Below are positions 37,292 through 50,539 of a stretch of DNA of 64,000 bases, piece after piece. Both the position numbers and the translations under genes were made by a program. The stretch's first letter is position 1. Each line of letters starts with the position of its first letter. Under the pieces are notes generated by a model, which was not told the origin of the DNA, did not search any database, and worked only from the letters and a program-made list of their open reading frames with translations. This DNA is from Parasponia andersonii (Eukaryota; Streptophyta; Magnoliopsida; Rosales; Cannabaceae): assembly GCA_002914805.1 (NCBI GenBank), contig JXTB01000175.1, forward strand, positions 260,290-324,289, in the 5' to 3' direction.

Positions 37292-38849
37292 CTCTTCATT
37301 GCCCACCTTGAGCTTTGTTCAACTCCTCTAAGTGATTTTCCAAAATGGATTTTGGAAATTTTGGATGAAAAATTGTACTATCATGCCATGGCTACCAATT
37401 TTTTAAACCGAATCATGACAGTAATGGGCTTAGTTCGTATTCCATATATTTCTGCTAGTTGAGAGTTTTGTTTGGACTGTGGTTACATGTCTAGTAGAGA
37501 TGAAAGAAAATGGTAAGAAAGGAAAAAAATATAAAGGATATAAATGTATAAGATGAAAAAGAAAATTTCTTTCAACTGCAGTTATTTGTTATATAAAGAG
37601 GATATAAAATTGACTTATTGTAAAATAACTAATGTACTATTATAAATTATTTTTTAAACGTTGATATGCAAGAGTAATTTAGTAAATTTGACTATCTTAA
37701 TATTTAACTTTTTTGCTCTCTTATTTTCTCTCTAATTTTTGAGGAAAAATTATTGTGANAAAATTGAACCTTTTAAATATCAAAAACGCAACTTATAAAC
37801 AATATTTAACTTATCCAACATCAAATCTTCGTTTAAAAAAAAGACAAGAATAATTTGGGATGGTTTGAATGTTTTCGAAAAAATAGTATTTGAAGAAAAA
37901 ACATGTTTAATCGAAGAGAAAGGACCAAAATAGAAAGGTTTATAAGGTCAAAAAAATGAAAAAAAAGGGGCTTATAAGAAATGATCAATTTTGAGCACAT
38001 TTTAAATAAATATTCATGTTTTAAATGCGATAATAAAATGATCAATATATCAATGAATATATTGAGTATAAATATATTGTACATATTATAAAAATTATTA
38101 TATTCCATACATAAAGAGATAATAATAAAAATATCTGCTGTATTTTGATAAAATACTCAATATTTTCACTCAGTTTTTATTAATAACAAAAGTATTCTCT
38201 CACATTAACTAATCAGTATGAATTTCATTCTTATGTCTAATATGATCAAAATTGAGTGAGAGTTTTCTTTTGAATGACTAAAATACCCTTATCTAAACAC
38301 AATTAATTAGTTAAAAATAAAAAAGTTTCTTCCAAAAAAGATTATATAAGACTAATTCACTAGAACATCTCACTCTTGCTCCTTTTTATCTTCCATCCAC
38401 CCCTAGTTATTATTCTTTTAGTTATATGTGTTTGGTTACAAGATTAGAGGAAGGGTGATTTTGTATTTTTGTAAGTCAATTTTGACCCAATGAGATAAAG
38501 AGTAAAATTTGTTGCAATTTGCCAATCTATATTGAACATTTCATTCAAACCTTGGATGATGTTATTATCACATACATAAACTAAAATGGGTATATAAATA
38601 GATATACTAAATGTGTATATATATATATATATATATTAAAATATTTAGTTATAAAAATAGAAAAATAGATATTTATTAAAATATGGGATAAAAAAGGACA
38701 CCCATTCTAAGTTTCCAAGACAAAATCTCATTTACAGGATGCACATAAATAGACGGAGGGTTTCAATGTTCATTTATCTATTATTGTTTTTAAAATTATT
38801 TTTAGGGTGTTGATAATTGATATTATTTTAAAACTTTGTTAGGTCAAAA
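37292..38849. other. AT-rich intergenic sequence with one ambiguous base
   Basis: Contains an n at 37759 and a (TA)n run near 38616-38636. The frame ending at 37462 shows no family resemblance. No gene recognised. Confidence 0.5.
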
Positions 38850-39235
38850 TCAGCATTTGAACGAGAAAGACTAAATCTGATTTTTTATGATAAAATTTTA
38901 AAAAAGAAAATTTTTGAATTTTTAACTATTTTAAAAAATTCCAAAACTATTTAGAAAAAGACTTTTAAAATATTATTAATGAATAATTGAGGTAATTGGT
39001 CAAATTATTTAGAGTAATCAGACTAGTTATTCAAATAATTGTTAATTTTAAATAATTTAATTAGTTATCTCGAATACTTTTATTAAAGCACTATTTTTTA
39101 AATGATATTTTTTAAACATTTTTTAAAAGTAGTATATTTCTAAATAAATTTAGAAGTTCTACAAATTTCAGCTCACCCTGAAGTTTTTAATTTTTTAAAC
39201 TGTGGGCTTGGATTTATGTAAAAACCATCCAGAAA
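38850..39235. mobile_element. foldback MITE, family B, copy 2 (diverged)
   Basis: The right part (tcagctcaccctgaag, 'tttaattttttaaactgtggg', 'ttggatttatgtaaaaacc') is the inverse of the left arm of the copy at 14483. The centre shares 'gaataattgaggtaattgg'-type sequence with it. The left arm is eroded. It has no coding capacity. Confidence 0.55.
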
Positions 39236-39348
39236 AGGCATGAATCTATTTGGCTTTAGAATTTCAAAGATAAATATTGAAAAAACACGTCTTTGTTCAT
39301 ATTGAAATAGTTCATACATAAATATTATAAACGATGGATTAAAAAAAG

Positions 39349-39690
39349 ATATCTTGAAATTTAGGCGTTTGAAATTTAAAATCTAAAATTTAAATTCTGC
39401 AAAATAATATTTTAAGAATTTTTAAAAATTAATATATATAATGATTTTTGACTAATTTTAATATAGAAAAATTCTCATTAAAATTACATTAATTCTTATT
39501 ATTTTTTTAATTTTAAGAATATTATTATCATTTACTAATTAAATTTATTCAAAAAATTAACTCATAATATTAATTTTTAAAATTCTTAAAATCAAAATAT
39601 TATTAATTTATAGAATCTAGCTTTAAAATTTAAATTCTAAAACACTATAACCTACTATTTATTTTACAGATTGCCGTACTATAAAATAAC
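39349..39690. mobile_element. foldback MITE, family A, copy 2, just upstream of TTI1
   Basis: Left arm words (gaaatttaggcgtttgaaat, 'aaatttaaattct', 'caaaataatattttaag', 'aaaaattaata', 'tttttgactaattttaa') return inverted on the right ('aaatttattcaaaaaatt', 'taatttttaaaattctt', 'aaaatttaaattct'). It ends about 130 bp before the TTI1 start codon, so it lies in or next to the promoter. Confidence 0.7.
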
Positions 39691-39820
39691 AGTTTCTTAA
39701 AAAACCCCCTGATATGGTTTAATATTCGAAAGAAATGTATAAATAATATTATATGAAAAGAAAATAGAAACCTCTTTCCAATTGGCGGTTCCTTCCCTTA
39801 TCTCTCATCCTCTCTCAAAA

Positions 39821-42800
39821 ATGGTGGAAATCGACGATTACCACCAAGAACAAGCAGCGGCAGCCATGGAAAACGATGAAGCCGAAAGAATGAGAAGTGG
39901 AGTCTTCGAGCAGCTAAAACCCTACTGCTTAGACCTTCTCGAGCTTCTCCAAAACCCGAAAAAGCATTCCTCTGCTGTACCTTCTTTGCTTCAATTCCTT
40001 CGCCAGTCTCTGCCCGAAGCTCTCCAGCCATTCTTCGAGTGAGTCCTTTTTGTCCGTACACCCCAATACAGACTCTCACATATCTCATAGCTAACTTTAT
40101 TTTTATTTTTATTTTATTTTTTGGGGGGTTTTTTGCCTCAGAGTTGTGATATTTTGATTTTATCAGAGTCCATTTTGATACAAACATACACATATAAAAA
40201 TTCCCATCTATCTTTTGTGTATTGATGCATATAGGAAAGGAAATTGATGATTTTTTTTTTTTTTTTGGAATTGTGCTTCTTTAGTCTAAACCCACTTCGG
40301 GATTAATTGATTAGACTCTTTAATCACTGTCCCATATATTTCCATTATGCTTTAATTACTTTGCAATACTATATACTACGGCCAAATTTTGCAAATTGTT
40401 TTGAATTTAGTTTAAGATAAAGATATATGGCTTAAGTTGTGGAGGAGCAATATGCTTGCCCTGTGTACCTCAGATACTTTCAAGTCTGCTGTCGAGAGCA
40501 ACATTGAGTCTAGGATTATAATAAAGTTTTCCCAAATTCTAGGCATGGAGAAATATACTCTATTACCTGAGTTTATTGAGTGAAAAAAATATTAAAATAA
40601 CAAAGAATGAAAAGTAGGTCTTTATCTTTTTCTTGTTCATTTTGCCACTCGTTATGCCATTTTATATTTTTCGGTACATATATATGTTATGCACAGGACT
40701 CCTTATCCTTGTTGGAGTCTCATGTGTTTGTAGTGCCTTACTTACTATGCAAGTCCCGTGTTTGTGAAATTCTTGTTTTACAGGTATATTTGAGTTATTT
40801 AATCTATTGCATATATTTCTAGTTTGAATTGGATTTTGAATTGGGTTCTAAGTTCTAACACATGAGTTTATAAATATAATTATAGGGGAAAGTAGCACGG
40901 TGGTCTTTTGGTGAGTGAGGAATAAGTCTTTAACTTTTGGCTTGAGAGACTTATAACGGAGAATGATAAACACTTGTATGATTTCCTTGATACATTTAAG
41001 ATAATTTTTTGAGCTGTGCGGATGGACGTAGGCGCTATATTGGCTGAACCATCATTTGTGTGTTTTCTCTGTTCTTTATTTTCTTTTAATTTCTTTGATG
41101 TTTTGGGCGGTATTTATTGACTATGTGTGAGCATACTTCCACAACAATATCTGACATGTGTATTTGCTTGTATTTATATTGCTAATATGTTCTTCACCTT
41201 TTTAGTTATACCTTGTTCCCATTGCTGCTTCTACTGGACGCTGCAGTTGCCTGCAGATCCACAGACAAGGTTGATTCTGGAAGAAGAGTTGAGATATCTA
41301 ATAACCCAAAATTGCCTCATAAAGTGAGTGATGCAGTAGCAGAAGGTGTGCTTCAGTGTCTAGAGGAACTTTTGATTAAGTGTCATCTTGGTTCTATAGA
41401 ACAGGTAATCTGATTTGTCATGTCTTTTCAATTGACACAAAGAGCACATGACAGTTTATGCATCATCTTAAAGACTTATGTTATTAATAATTGTGGTAAT
41501 TAATCTGAAATCTAATGTGTTATAATCCTTCAACAGATGGTTGTAGTCTTGAAAAAATTGACTTATGGGGCTCTACTTACTCCATCTAATGCTTCAGAAG
41601 AATTCCGTGAAGGAATTGTGAAGTGTTTCCAGGCGCTACTTTTGAGTTTGCTTCCTTGCTCTGATGAGTCCTGTACATGTAAACAAACCTTTAGTCTGCC
41701 TATACTTTTAGAAAGTAGAGATTTGAAAGCTATGTCTATTAGATCTGCAACGTGTAATTCAGAACAAGGCGAATGTTTGCTTGCATTTCTGTTGTCCCAA
41801 ACTTCGTCGGCTGCCGTTGGACACTGGCTATCTCTTCTGCTCAAAGTAAGGGAATTTTTTTTTGATTAGCAATTGATTAACAAGGAAACTTGATTAGTTC
41901 TTAATTTGTTGTCTCCTTTTGGCGAAAGGCTGCAGACACCGAGGCAGCACTAGGACATAGAGGCAGTGCAAAGCTTCGTTTTGAATCCTTTATGACCCTG
42001 CGTGTGCTTGTTGCTAAGGTAATTTTGGGACTCAGTAAGTCCTAGCTCTTATGAGTTTTAACAAATGTCTCATTCTTGTGCTTGTTCTCATCTGTTTATG
42101 ATTTTATCTTTTATTTCTAGTTGCTAGCTGATCTTTCCCTCAAAACAAGATGCTTAATTTAAGAGGCTTAAATTAGTTTATATTGCAAAAGTTCGGAGTT
42201 GAATTGGTAGTCAAAAGTGTATATATATATGTAAATCTCTTATAATAGCACTGGTTAATTTACTTATTTATTTTTTCCATTCCAAAAGAACAAAGTATTA
42301 GTTTTAAGAAATGATTTTTTTGGTTGCAGATTCATGTAAACTTTGTATATTCAACTCTCTAACTTGAATGCTTATGAAAGAAAGAGCACTCTAATTAGAA
42401 AAGTGAGTCCCATCCAACCTTTTGGTCTGTATATCAGTGAAAACCTAAAATAGGGAGCGCAAGCTTATTGTATGATGCTTGAATTTTGTTTAGAGAATAT
42501 TATCCTTTCTCTTTTACAAAAACATATATATTTCTTTGGATCTACTGAGTTAAATACAGGCTACTCTAAATTGTATTAGCTTGCCCTTGCTGGTCAATTT
42601 CTTAAATTTTTTTGTGGAAATTTGAGTTAGTCTCATCCAGAGTATTGTGACAGGTTGGCACTGCTGATGCATTAGCTTTCTTTTTACCTGGTGTTGTCAG
42701 TCAATTTGCAAAAGTTTTACACGCCTCAAAAGCAATGGTCAGTGGAGCAGCTGGAAGTGTGGAAGCCGTTGACCAAGCACTTAGAGGTCTTGCTGAGTTT

Positions 42801-45800
42801 CTCATGATAGTTCTGCAGGATGATGCTAATATGAGTAGCCTTGATGATTCCATAGATATTACTGCTCATTTGATTTCAAGCAAGTCTTTATCCACTGAGT
42901 CTTTCATGGAGGAGCTCCGAAACTTGCCAGTTAAGGCTTATGGTCAAAGTGCATTTGTGGAAGACTCAAGCGGTCAACTGGTGAAAATGGTTACTCCTGA
43001 ACCTGAAATGAATGAGCAAAGAATTGATTCTGGTAAGGGAATTGGATCTTTGCATGTGACTCGTACAAAAGACTGGATTGAGAAAACTTCAGCTCATGTG
43101 GATAAACTTTTGGGTGCAACTTTTCCAAATGTAAAATGTCCTTTCCTTTGAACTTGTACTAAGTCATTTCTCCGACTCTTTGCAATTCAGTATTTCTTTT
43201 TGTTTGTTTTTTCTTAAAAAAACATTTAAAAATCATCTATAAGGTCTGTTAAAATATTTTTCAGATATGCGTTCATCCAGCAAAAAGAGTGAGGCAAGGA
43301 CTTCTAGCTGCCATTCAGGGTTTGTTATCAAAGTGCAGTTGCACACTGAAAAAGAGCAGATTGATGCTTTTGGTAAGCTTAAAACTTAGATGATTTAGTT
43401 TCTTTCAATGTATCTTTTATAAAAGTATATGACACGTATATTTTAAAGTGATATGCTCGATGAAAATCTAGGTTTCTATGCAGTTTATACAATATGAGCC
43501 TGAGGTTCTTCAAATGACAAATTCATTATTGCCCCTGTGCAGGAGTGTTTATGTGCCTTGGTTGTTGATGACTGCGAAGAGGTTTCAGCAGTTGCGCAGG
43601 AGTTTCTTGAAAATTCATTCTCCTCGACTGGGAGAAGTTATTTGGAGAATGATGTTGCTGAGATTTTTAGCAGGTTTGGGCGTCATTGATAGGAGATAAT
43701 ATCTTGTTCTCAAGTAAACTTACCAGGATTTATTTATTTATTTATTTTTGGGCTAATTTTATAATGTTTTTGTAACCAGACTCATTGATAGGCTCCCAAA
43801 AGTGGTGCTTGGGAATGACCAATCTCTAGCAATTTTACAGGCTCAGCAGTTACTTGTGATAATATATTACTCTGGTCCTCAGTTTTTGGTGGATCGCCTC
43901 CTTCAGTCTCCTGTAAGTGCTTCTTTCTGTAATGATGTAAACTGAATCATTTGTGTATCTAGTGAATTTTATCCTGATATTTCTTGAGAGTTATCAGTTG
44001 ATCATTTGATGTATGAAATATGGCATAAAGCCAGAAGAAATGTTTTCCAAGGTCCACATGGCAACACAATTTCAATCTGAAGGTGATGAAGCATCATATG
44101 TCGATTAGATGAACATGATATATGTATATTGAATACTTTCTCCAGAAAGGAACTGTTGAAAATTCATGTAATAGGCTCGAACTCTATTACATTGAAGGAT
44201 CTTGTTAAATCTTTTGTTTTGATTTGTGATATTGATTATTTAGCTGTCATGTGGGTAATATACCATGAAACAATGTGGTAACGAACCTGTTGTTTAAGAT
44301 TTAGGACCTAAAAGAGAGGAATAGGAGTCAATTCAGAGTTTTGAAATTATGGTCTTGTGGTCTGGACTGTGTGACCAGAGCTCTTGCTATCATCCACTTG
44401 AACATTATTTGGAAGAATAATGCATTATTTCTTAATTTTTTTTTGTTGCTCCTTTATTTCTTACGTTCTTATTGCAATGAATCTTTGTTTGATAATTTGT
44501 AGGTACAACTTAAATCAATAGTTGTTTTGCTTTCTCTTTATGCTAATAGTTCTTGATGATGTTGATTCATATTTAGGTAACAGCTGCTCGATTCTTGGAA
44601 GTTTTTTCCCTCTGTTTGAGTCAGAATTCTGTGTTTGCTGGTTCTCTTGACAAGCTTGTGAGAACATCCCCAGTTGGATACCTTGACTCTGTTGCCGAGC
44701 TAAAAGGTGGAATTAATTTGATTGGTGATCGCCTGACTATAATGTCAGCTGCTCCTAAAATTTCCGAGTCTGCACCCAGTCAGGAAAAACAAGTAACATA
44801 CCCGGAAGAAAAGACCCAGAAGAATGTTGAGCTCCCACGCATGCCTCCTTGGTTTGTTCATGTTGGAAGTCCAAAACTATACCAAGCTCTAGCAGGAATT
44901 CTAAGACTAGTAGGTTCATCTTTAATGGCAGGTCATATCAACTCTTTGGATCTACATTTTTTTCCCTTTTCAAAAAAAAAAAAAAAAAAATAAAGAAAAG
45001 GAATTGAAATTCATTTAGCTGCTATCTTTTCCTCCGTACTTACACCAGCTAATTTTACTTCTCTTTCTTGCTAGACCTTAGAGGTGGATTGCATTTGTCG
45101 CTTATTACTGAAATTCCTCTTGGTTACTTGCGCAAGTTGGTTTCTGAAGTCCGTATGAAGGAATGTACTAAAGAGAGTTGGCAGCCTTGGTATAATAGAA
45201 ATGGCTCAGGACAGTTGCTACGCCAGGCAGGTACTGCAGTGTGCATTCTCAATGAGATGATATTTGGTGTATCAGATCAGTCAAATAATTCTTTTGCAAG
45301 GATGTTTCAGAAGTCACAGAAAAAGGAAAAACTGATTCAACAAATTGATGAAGGGTTTTCGGATGGTCAGCTTTATAAAAGCTTTTTTACCAAGTCTAAG
45401 TGGAAAGTTTCACATGAAAAGGGTGTAAGGAGTCACCTAATAGATTGTATTGGTAGAATATTACACGAATATCTATCTCCTGAAATCTGGGATCTTCCAA
45501 TAGAAAATAAATCCTTTGTTGTAGAACCTGACTGTGAAGATGGAGATATCAGCTTATACTTCCTTCGTGACACATCTATGCTACATCAGGTAATTTAATT
45601 TCCCTCCACTCTTCTTTGTGTAACATATTTGATTATAAACTCTATTGTGGCTTTATCAGGTATACATGAAAATAGTGACTGCAGCTTTGGTTTTCTTCAA
45701 CAGGTTATTATTGAAGGAATAGGCATCATTAATATCTGCCTTGGAGAAGACTATTCTTCCTGTGGTTTTCTCCATTCGTCTCTGTATTTGTTGCTTGAGC

Positions 45801-48800
45801 TTCTTACTTCTTCAAATTACAATGTCAGAAGTGCTTCTGATGCTGTTTTACACATCCTTGCTGCTACATCTGGCTATCCAACAGTAAGTTTATGGGGTAA
45901 AAAGTCACTACTATTTATGATTCTACGGACACCGACTGTTTTGCTTCAATTGTTTCATAGGTTGGGCACCTAGTATTGGCAAATGCAGATTATGTGATTG
46001 ATTCAATTTGTCGGCAACTACGTCATTTGGATCTTAACCCTCATGTCCCCAATGTGCTTGCTGCCATGCTTTCTTATATTGGAGTAGCTAATAAGATTTT
46101 GCCTCTGTTAGAGGAACCGGTATGCCTCCTACGCAGAGTGTTATTAAATGTTTTAAGCCACCTGAATTGTTCTTATTCCTGACGCATCACTGAAGATTTC
46201 CTTCCATTCTAAGAATCGTGGAAGAATTTTTCTTTGTTTGTGTGCTATGTTTGTTTGTGTGCTATGTTAATTAGTTTAGTCCTTTTCAGATGATTCCAAT
46301 GATTTTCTGTTTTTGTTTATTTTTTTATTTTTGTTGGGTGGCTGGGGCAGGGAGGAAAATTTAATTTCCACAGAACTATGTTCTTTTTATCTGTTAATAT
46401 GAGTCCTTGTGGGCTTATCTTTTCTTTCTTTTTTTTTTTCCCCAGTTAAATATTGAATTATAATGTATAGATGCTTTTTATTGTGAATGCTTATGGTTTG
46501 ATATTTACAGATGCGCTCTGTTTCACTGGAACTTGAAATTCTTGGCAGGCATCAACACCCTGAATTAACTATTCCCTTTCTAAAGGTCATTTTCATTCCT
46601 TCTCGAAGCTACACTGATTCACAGATGATCTTTTTTGGTCTTTTAGTTGCTAGTCAAACATCTTGTAGAAGCTACACTAAAAAACTGTGGTTTTTAACCT
46701 GTTTGCTTCTTTGACTGGAAGTAGGAATCTCATCCTGAATGTATTAAGTTAGCGTCAGCAGTGATACATTTGTTCCGAACTGCTTGCTAATTTGTGAGAA
46801 ATACCATTGTAGTATGCAACAAACAATACTAAATGAATGTGTCTGGTCATGTACGAAGATTTGCTTTCAAGTGAGAAGTACTATTGTAGTCAATTATATA
46901 CATACATGTCTATATACAACAGTCACTGCTCAATTAAAATGTCTGGTCATGTACAAATTTTTCTCCCATTGTTGAAATTTTTTTTCTCTAGGCTGTTTCA
47001 GAAATTTCCAAAGCATCCAAGCGTGAGGGTAATTTATTGCCCGAACAAGCAGAGTCTTATTTTATGTACGTGAATTCTATTGCTAATACCGAAGTGAAAG
47101 AAGCAGCAGAACCCAGGAAGGCCGTAGGACATGATAATCATGACATCGATATGCCTGACATGGAAACAGGTTATTACTTGTCTATTTTCTTTTCCATGTG
47201 CTTTCGTTTTGTGGTGTCATAATTTGAAGATAGGTTCCTATGGTGTGAGATAATACAGAGCTAAATTTAGGGTGACAGATGATCACACTGATCAACCAAA
47301 CCGTGAAAGAATATTACCCGGTTTGCCTAATTCTTTGTGAGCCTGTAGCTTTTAGCAATTTATATTATTGAACTCTTAACATCTTATAAAATATAATTCC
47401 TAAAGGATTGATCTCCTGACGTACTGAGCTCTACCCCCTCTCCCTCTCTTACACGCACAAAGGTAAAGAGAGAAGTAAATGATTTTTTGTTGTTTCCACA
47501 AATTTGTATATAAAAATATACTTCAACCGAGATCATATACTTGCTGGTCTTCAATATTTGTGTATTTAAAAGTATATATGTTTTAATTCTGTGTAAAGCC
47601 GTATTTATTCTTAATATCACTATTGTATTTTGATACAACTCAAATTGCTGGCTTTCGAAATCCTGGTATTTTACTGAAACGGAGCTGCTATTGTTTCTTA
47701 CTTTAATGGTGATATATTATAGAGCAATGGGAGAACATTTTGTTCAAGTTGAATGACTCAAGGAGATATAGAAGAACTGTTGGATCTATTGCTGGTTCAT
47801 GTGTTATGGCTGCAACTCCTCTACTAGCTTCAGCAAATCAAGCTACTTGTTTGGTGGCCATGGATATAGTCGAGGTATCATTCTTGTTCATTGTTTTGCG
47901 AATTTCCTACTCAGTTATGATGCATCTTACACCAAATAGGGATACTAATATGAACCATAAGCAGATCCTTTGCTTAGTATAATTCTACGACTAGGAATCT
48001 GAACTTGCAAAGATAATAAGTTGATGTTAACATTATTAGGTGCTATGTATCTGAAAACATGCTCTTTAAAAGGTTCATAAATGTTACGATTACGACGATG
48101 AAGTCTATTGAGATTTTTCTTAGTTATGAAATAAATGAGTAATTTGTTTGTAATTTTTGCCATGACTTTTTAGTTCTTTTTACCAATATTTTAATTTCCT
48201 ATTATGAAGGAAGGTGTTATGGCATTAGCAAAAGTGGAAGAGGCTTATAGGCATGAAAGACACACTAAAGAATCAATTGAAGAAGTGATTCAGTCACTTT
48301 CATTGTATCCGCTTCAAGATAGTCTAGATGCTGCAGATGAAGGGGCTGACGAGAATAGGTTGCTTCCAGCAATGAATAAGATATGGCCCTTTCTAGTTGT
48401 TGGTACTCAAAACAAGAACCCCATGGTGCGTAGTCATTTCTCTCTCCACATTTATCTACCAAGAACTATTCTGATATAACAGTGTAATTGTATTTATGTT
48501 ATTTCTTTTTTGTCACCAGGTTGTTCGTAGATGTTTAAGCGTCGTAAGCAATGTAGTGAAAATTTGTGGAGGCGATTTCTTTTCACGCCGCTTCTACACT
48601 GATGGTTCCCACTTCTGGAAACTTCTGTCCTCCTCCCCGTTCCATAGAAATCCCAAGTTGAAGAAAGAAAGAAAACCTCTACAACTTCCTTACAGAAGCA
48701 TTTCCACTTCCTCAGAAGACTCGATGGCTGAAGCTTCCAATCTGAAAGTTCAGGTTGCAGTGCTGAACATGATTGCTGACTTGGCCCGGAGTAAAAGGAG

Positions 48801-49170
48801 TGCTTCGGCATTGCATGTAGTCCTCAGGAAGGTAAGTGGTCTCGTGGTGGGGATAGCTTGTAGCAGCATTGTTGGGCTCCGTGATGCATCTGTGAATGCC
48901 CTTTGTGGACTTGCATCTATTGATCCTGACCTTGTCTGGCTTCTTTTAGCTGACGTCTATTACTCCATGAAGAAAAAAGATATACCTACACCACCCACCC
49001 CAAGTTTTCCAGAGATATATCAAATTCTGCCCCCACCTTTGTCACCAAAAGAGTACCTTTATGTTCAGTATGGAGGCCAGACTTACAATTTTGATGTTGA
49101 TTTTTCTTCTGTTGAAACAATATTCAAAAAATTGTATTCCCTTGTTTTCACTCACCAAATGTACAGCTGA
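39821..49170 (+). CDS. TTI1: TELO2-interacting protein 1 homologue (TTI1), seventeen exons
   Basis: TTI1 is the scaffold of the TEL2-TTI1-TTI2 complex, which works with HSP90 to fold and stabilise PIKK kinases (TOR, ATM, ATR). Exons: 39821-40038, 41206-41404, 41537-41845, 41929-42018, 42654-43130, 43265-43372, 43543-43673, 43780-43912, 44577-44931, 45075-45589, 45704-45883, 45961-46119, 46511-46585, 46992-47169, 47723-47874, 48210-48425, 48520-49170. All borders are GT-AG and all phases agree, giving 1381 aa, close to plant TTI1. It is helical-repeat (HEAT/ARM) throughout. Recognisable blocks are PFFDYTLFPLLLLLDAA near residue 70, SDAVAEGVLQCLEELL, DWIEKTSAHVDKLL, FWKLLSSSPF and the C-terminal EYLYVQYGGQTYNFDVDFSSVE. 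The ATG at 39821 gives MVEIDDYHQ; the in-frame codons before it contain no ATG. No break was seen. Confidence 0.95.
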
Positions 49171-49316
49171 AACTTTGTTGCAAAAGTTATCAATAATATC
49201 ATCCCTCTTTGTTTCTATTTCTATTCTTAACCCTCTTTGTTTCTATTCTTAATATTTTGAAGGATGAAGTGCAAAAGAATACCCTCATATTTGGGTATTT
49301 TGGGTATTCTGTAATT

Positions 49317-49698
49317 GGGTAAACTTTAAAAAGATATCCTGAGATTTGAGTATTATATAATTTAAACTCTAAAGTTTGGATTTTACAAAATAATATTCTT
49401 ATATTAGGAATTTCTGAAAATTAATACCCAAAGTAGATTTTTGAATAATTTTAACTGATAAAAGATAATAATATATTCAATAATAATATCTTCAAAATTA
49501 AGGAGAAAAAAAAAGAATTAATCTAATTTAAGTAGATAATATTACTTTGTTTGTTATTAAAATTAGTCAAAATGTTAGTACAAGGTATTAATTTTCAGAA
49601 ATTCTTAATTTCAAGGTATTAATTTGCAGAGTTCAAATTTTAGAGTTTAAATTGCGGAATACTTAAATTTCAGGATATTTTGTTGCAGTTCACCTTTT
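49317..49698. mobile_element. foldback MITE, family A, copy 3 (best preserved)
   Basis: About 380 bp, almost entirely an inverted repeat. The left arm has gggtaaactttaaaaagata, 'tcctgagatttgagtatt', 'aatttaaactctaaa' and 'ggaatttctgaaaattaata'. The right arm, reversed, has aggtgaactgcaacaaaata, 'tcctgaaatttaagtatt', 'aatttaaactctaaa' and 'gaatttctgaaaattaata'. It starts about 147 bp after the TTI1 stop codon. Confidence 0.8.
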
Positions 49699-50040
49699 TG
49701 TAATTTAAACCCTAAGTTTGGATTATGCCAAATAATAGTTTGAGATTAAAAACTTCTGAAAATTAATACCGACTTTTTGACCAATTTTAGTAACCAAATA
49801 AAAAAAAATAATATCCTTTATTAAAGCAATATTAGTCCTTATTATTCTCCATAAATTTGAGGATATTATTATCTTTATTAATTAAAATTATTCAAAAAGT
49901 CAACTTAAGATATTTAATTTCAGAAATTCTTATTAATTTTTAAAAATTCTTAATCTCAGAGTATTATTTTATAGAATCTTAAATTGCATAGCAATCAAAG
50001 CTCACAGTATTTTTTTTTTGTGTGCAATTTATCCTATTAT
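49699..50040. mobile_element. foldback MITE, family A, copy 4, adjoining copy 3
   Basis: The left arm (aatttaaaccctaagtttgg, 'aacttctgaaaattaatac', 'gactttttgaccaatttta') is inverted on the right ('aaaattattcaaaaagtc', 'tttcagaaattctta', 'aatcttaaatt'). It abuts copy 3 with little or no spacer. Confidence 0.75.
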
Positions 50041-50327
50041 GAAACGGAAAGATTAATTTTGCATATTATCAAGTTTGTAATAAATGCGCATTGCTGAAAA
50101 TACAAAAATTAGTCGTTACAAGTGATTGATGTGAAAGGTTAATATGGACTCATATTACTTATTAGTCTACTGTAACAAATGATGCATATGAATTCAATTG
50201 GTTTAACAACTAGGGAAAGCATGCGAGGTATCAACTATGGAAGATGGCATTATCACCTATTTTGAAGTTCACCGTGAAATATGAGACAAATTCAAACTTA
50301 TTTACAAAATAGATATTATTTCTAGGG
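50041..50327. other. short AT-rich spacer before the Copia element
   Basis: No feature recognised. The last bases (ttaat, 50328-50332) are the Copia target duplication. Confidence 0.5.
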
Positions 50328-50332
50328 TTAAT

Positions 50333-50539
50333 TATTAAGAAACTCAAATAAAGTAACTAAAGAACTTGATTATGATTATCGCTTAACTTGTAACATTACA
50401 TTATCATACTAACCAAAGCTAACAGATTAAGCTAACAGAATTGTAATTAACCTAATCTAAGAGTGAATCCAGGTAAACAAACTAATAGACTCTTAACTAA
50501 CACAACAGATTCTTAACAAAGTCTTAATAGTACTTAACA
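50333..50539 (-). repeat. 3' LTR of the Copia element
   Basis: 207 bp, tattaagaaactc...cttaaca on the + strand. It matches 56513-56683 apart from length differences (about 36 bp longer) and scattered changes. Confidence 0.9.

Noticed and set aside
37232-37462. 76-residue open frame on + after the 223-bp duplication
   Set aside because: It looks partly protein-like, but I could not match it to a family and its start lies in duplicated non-coding sequence.
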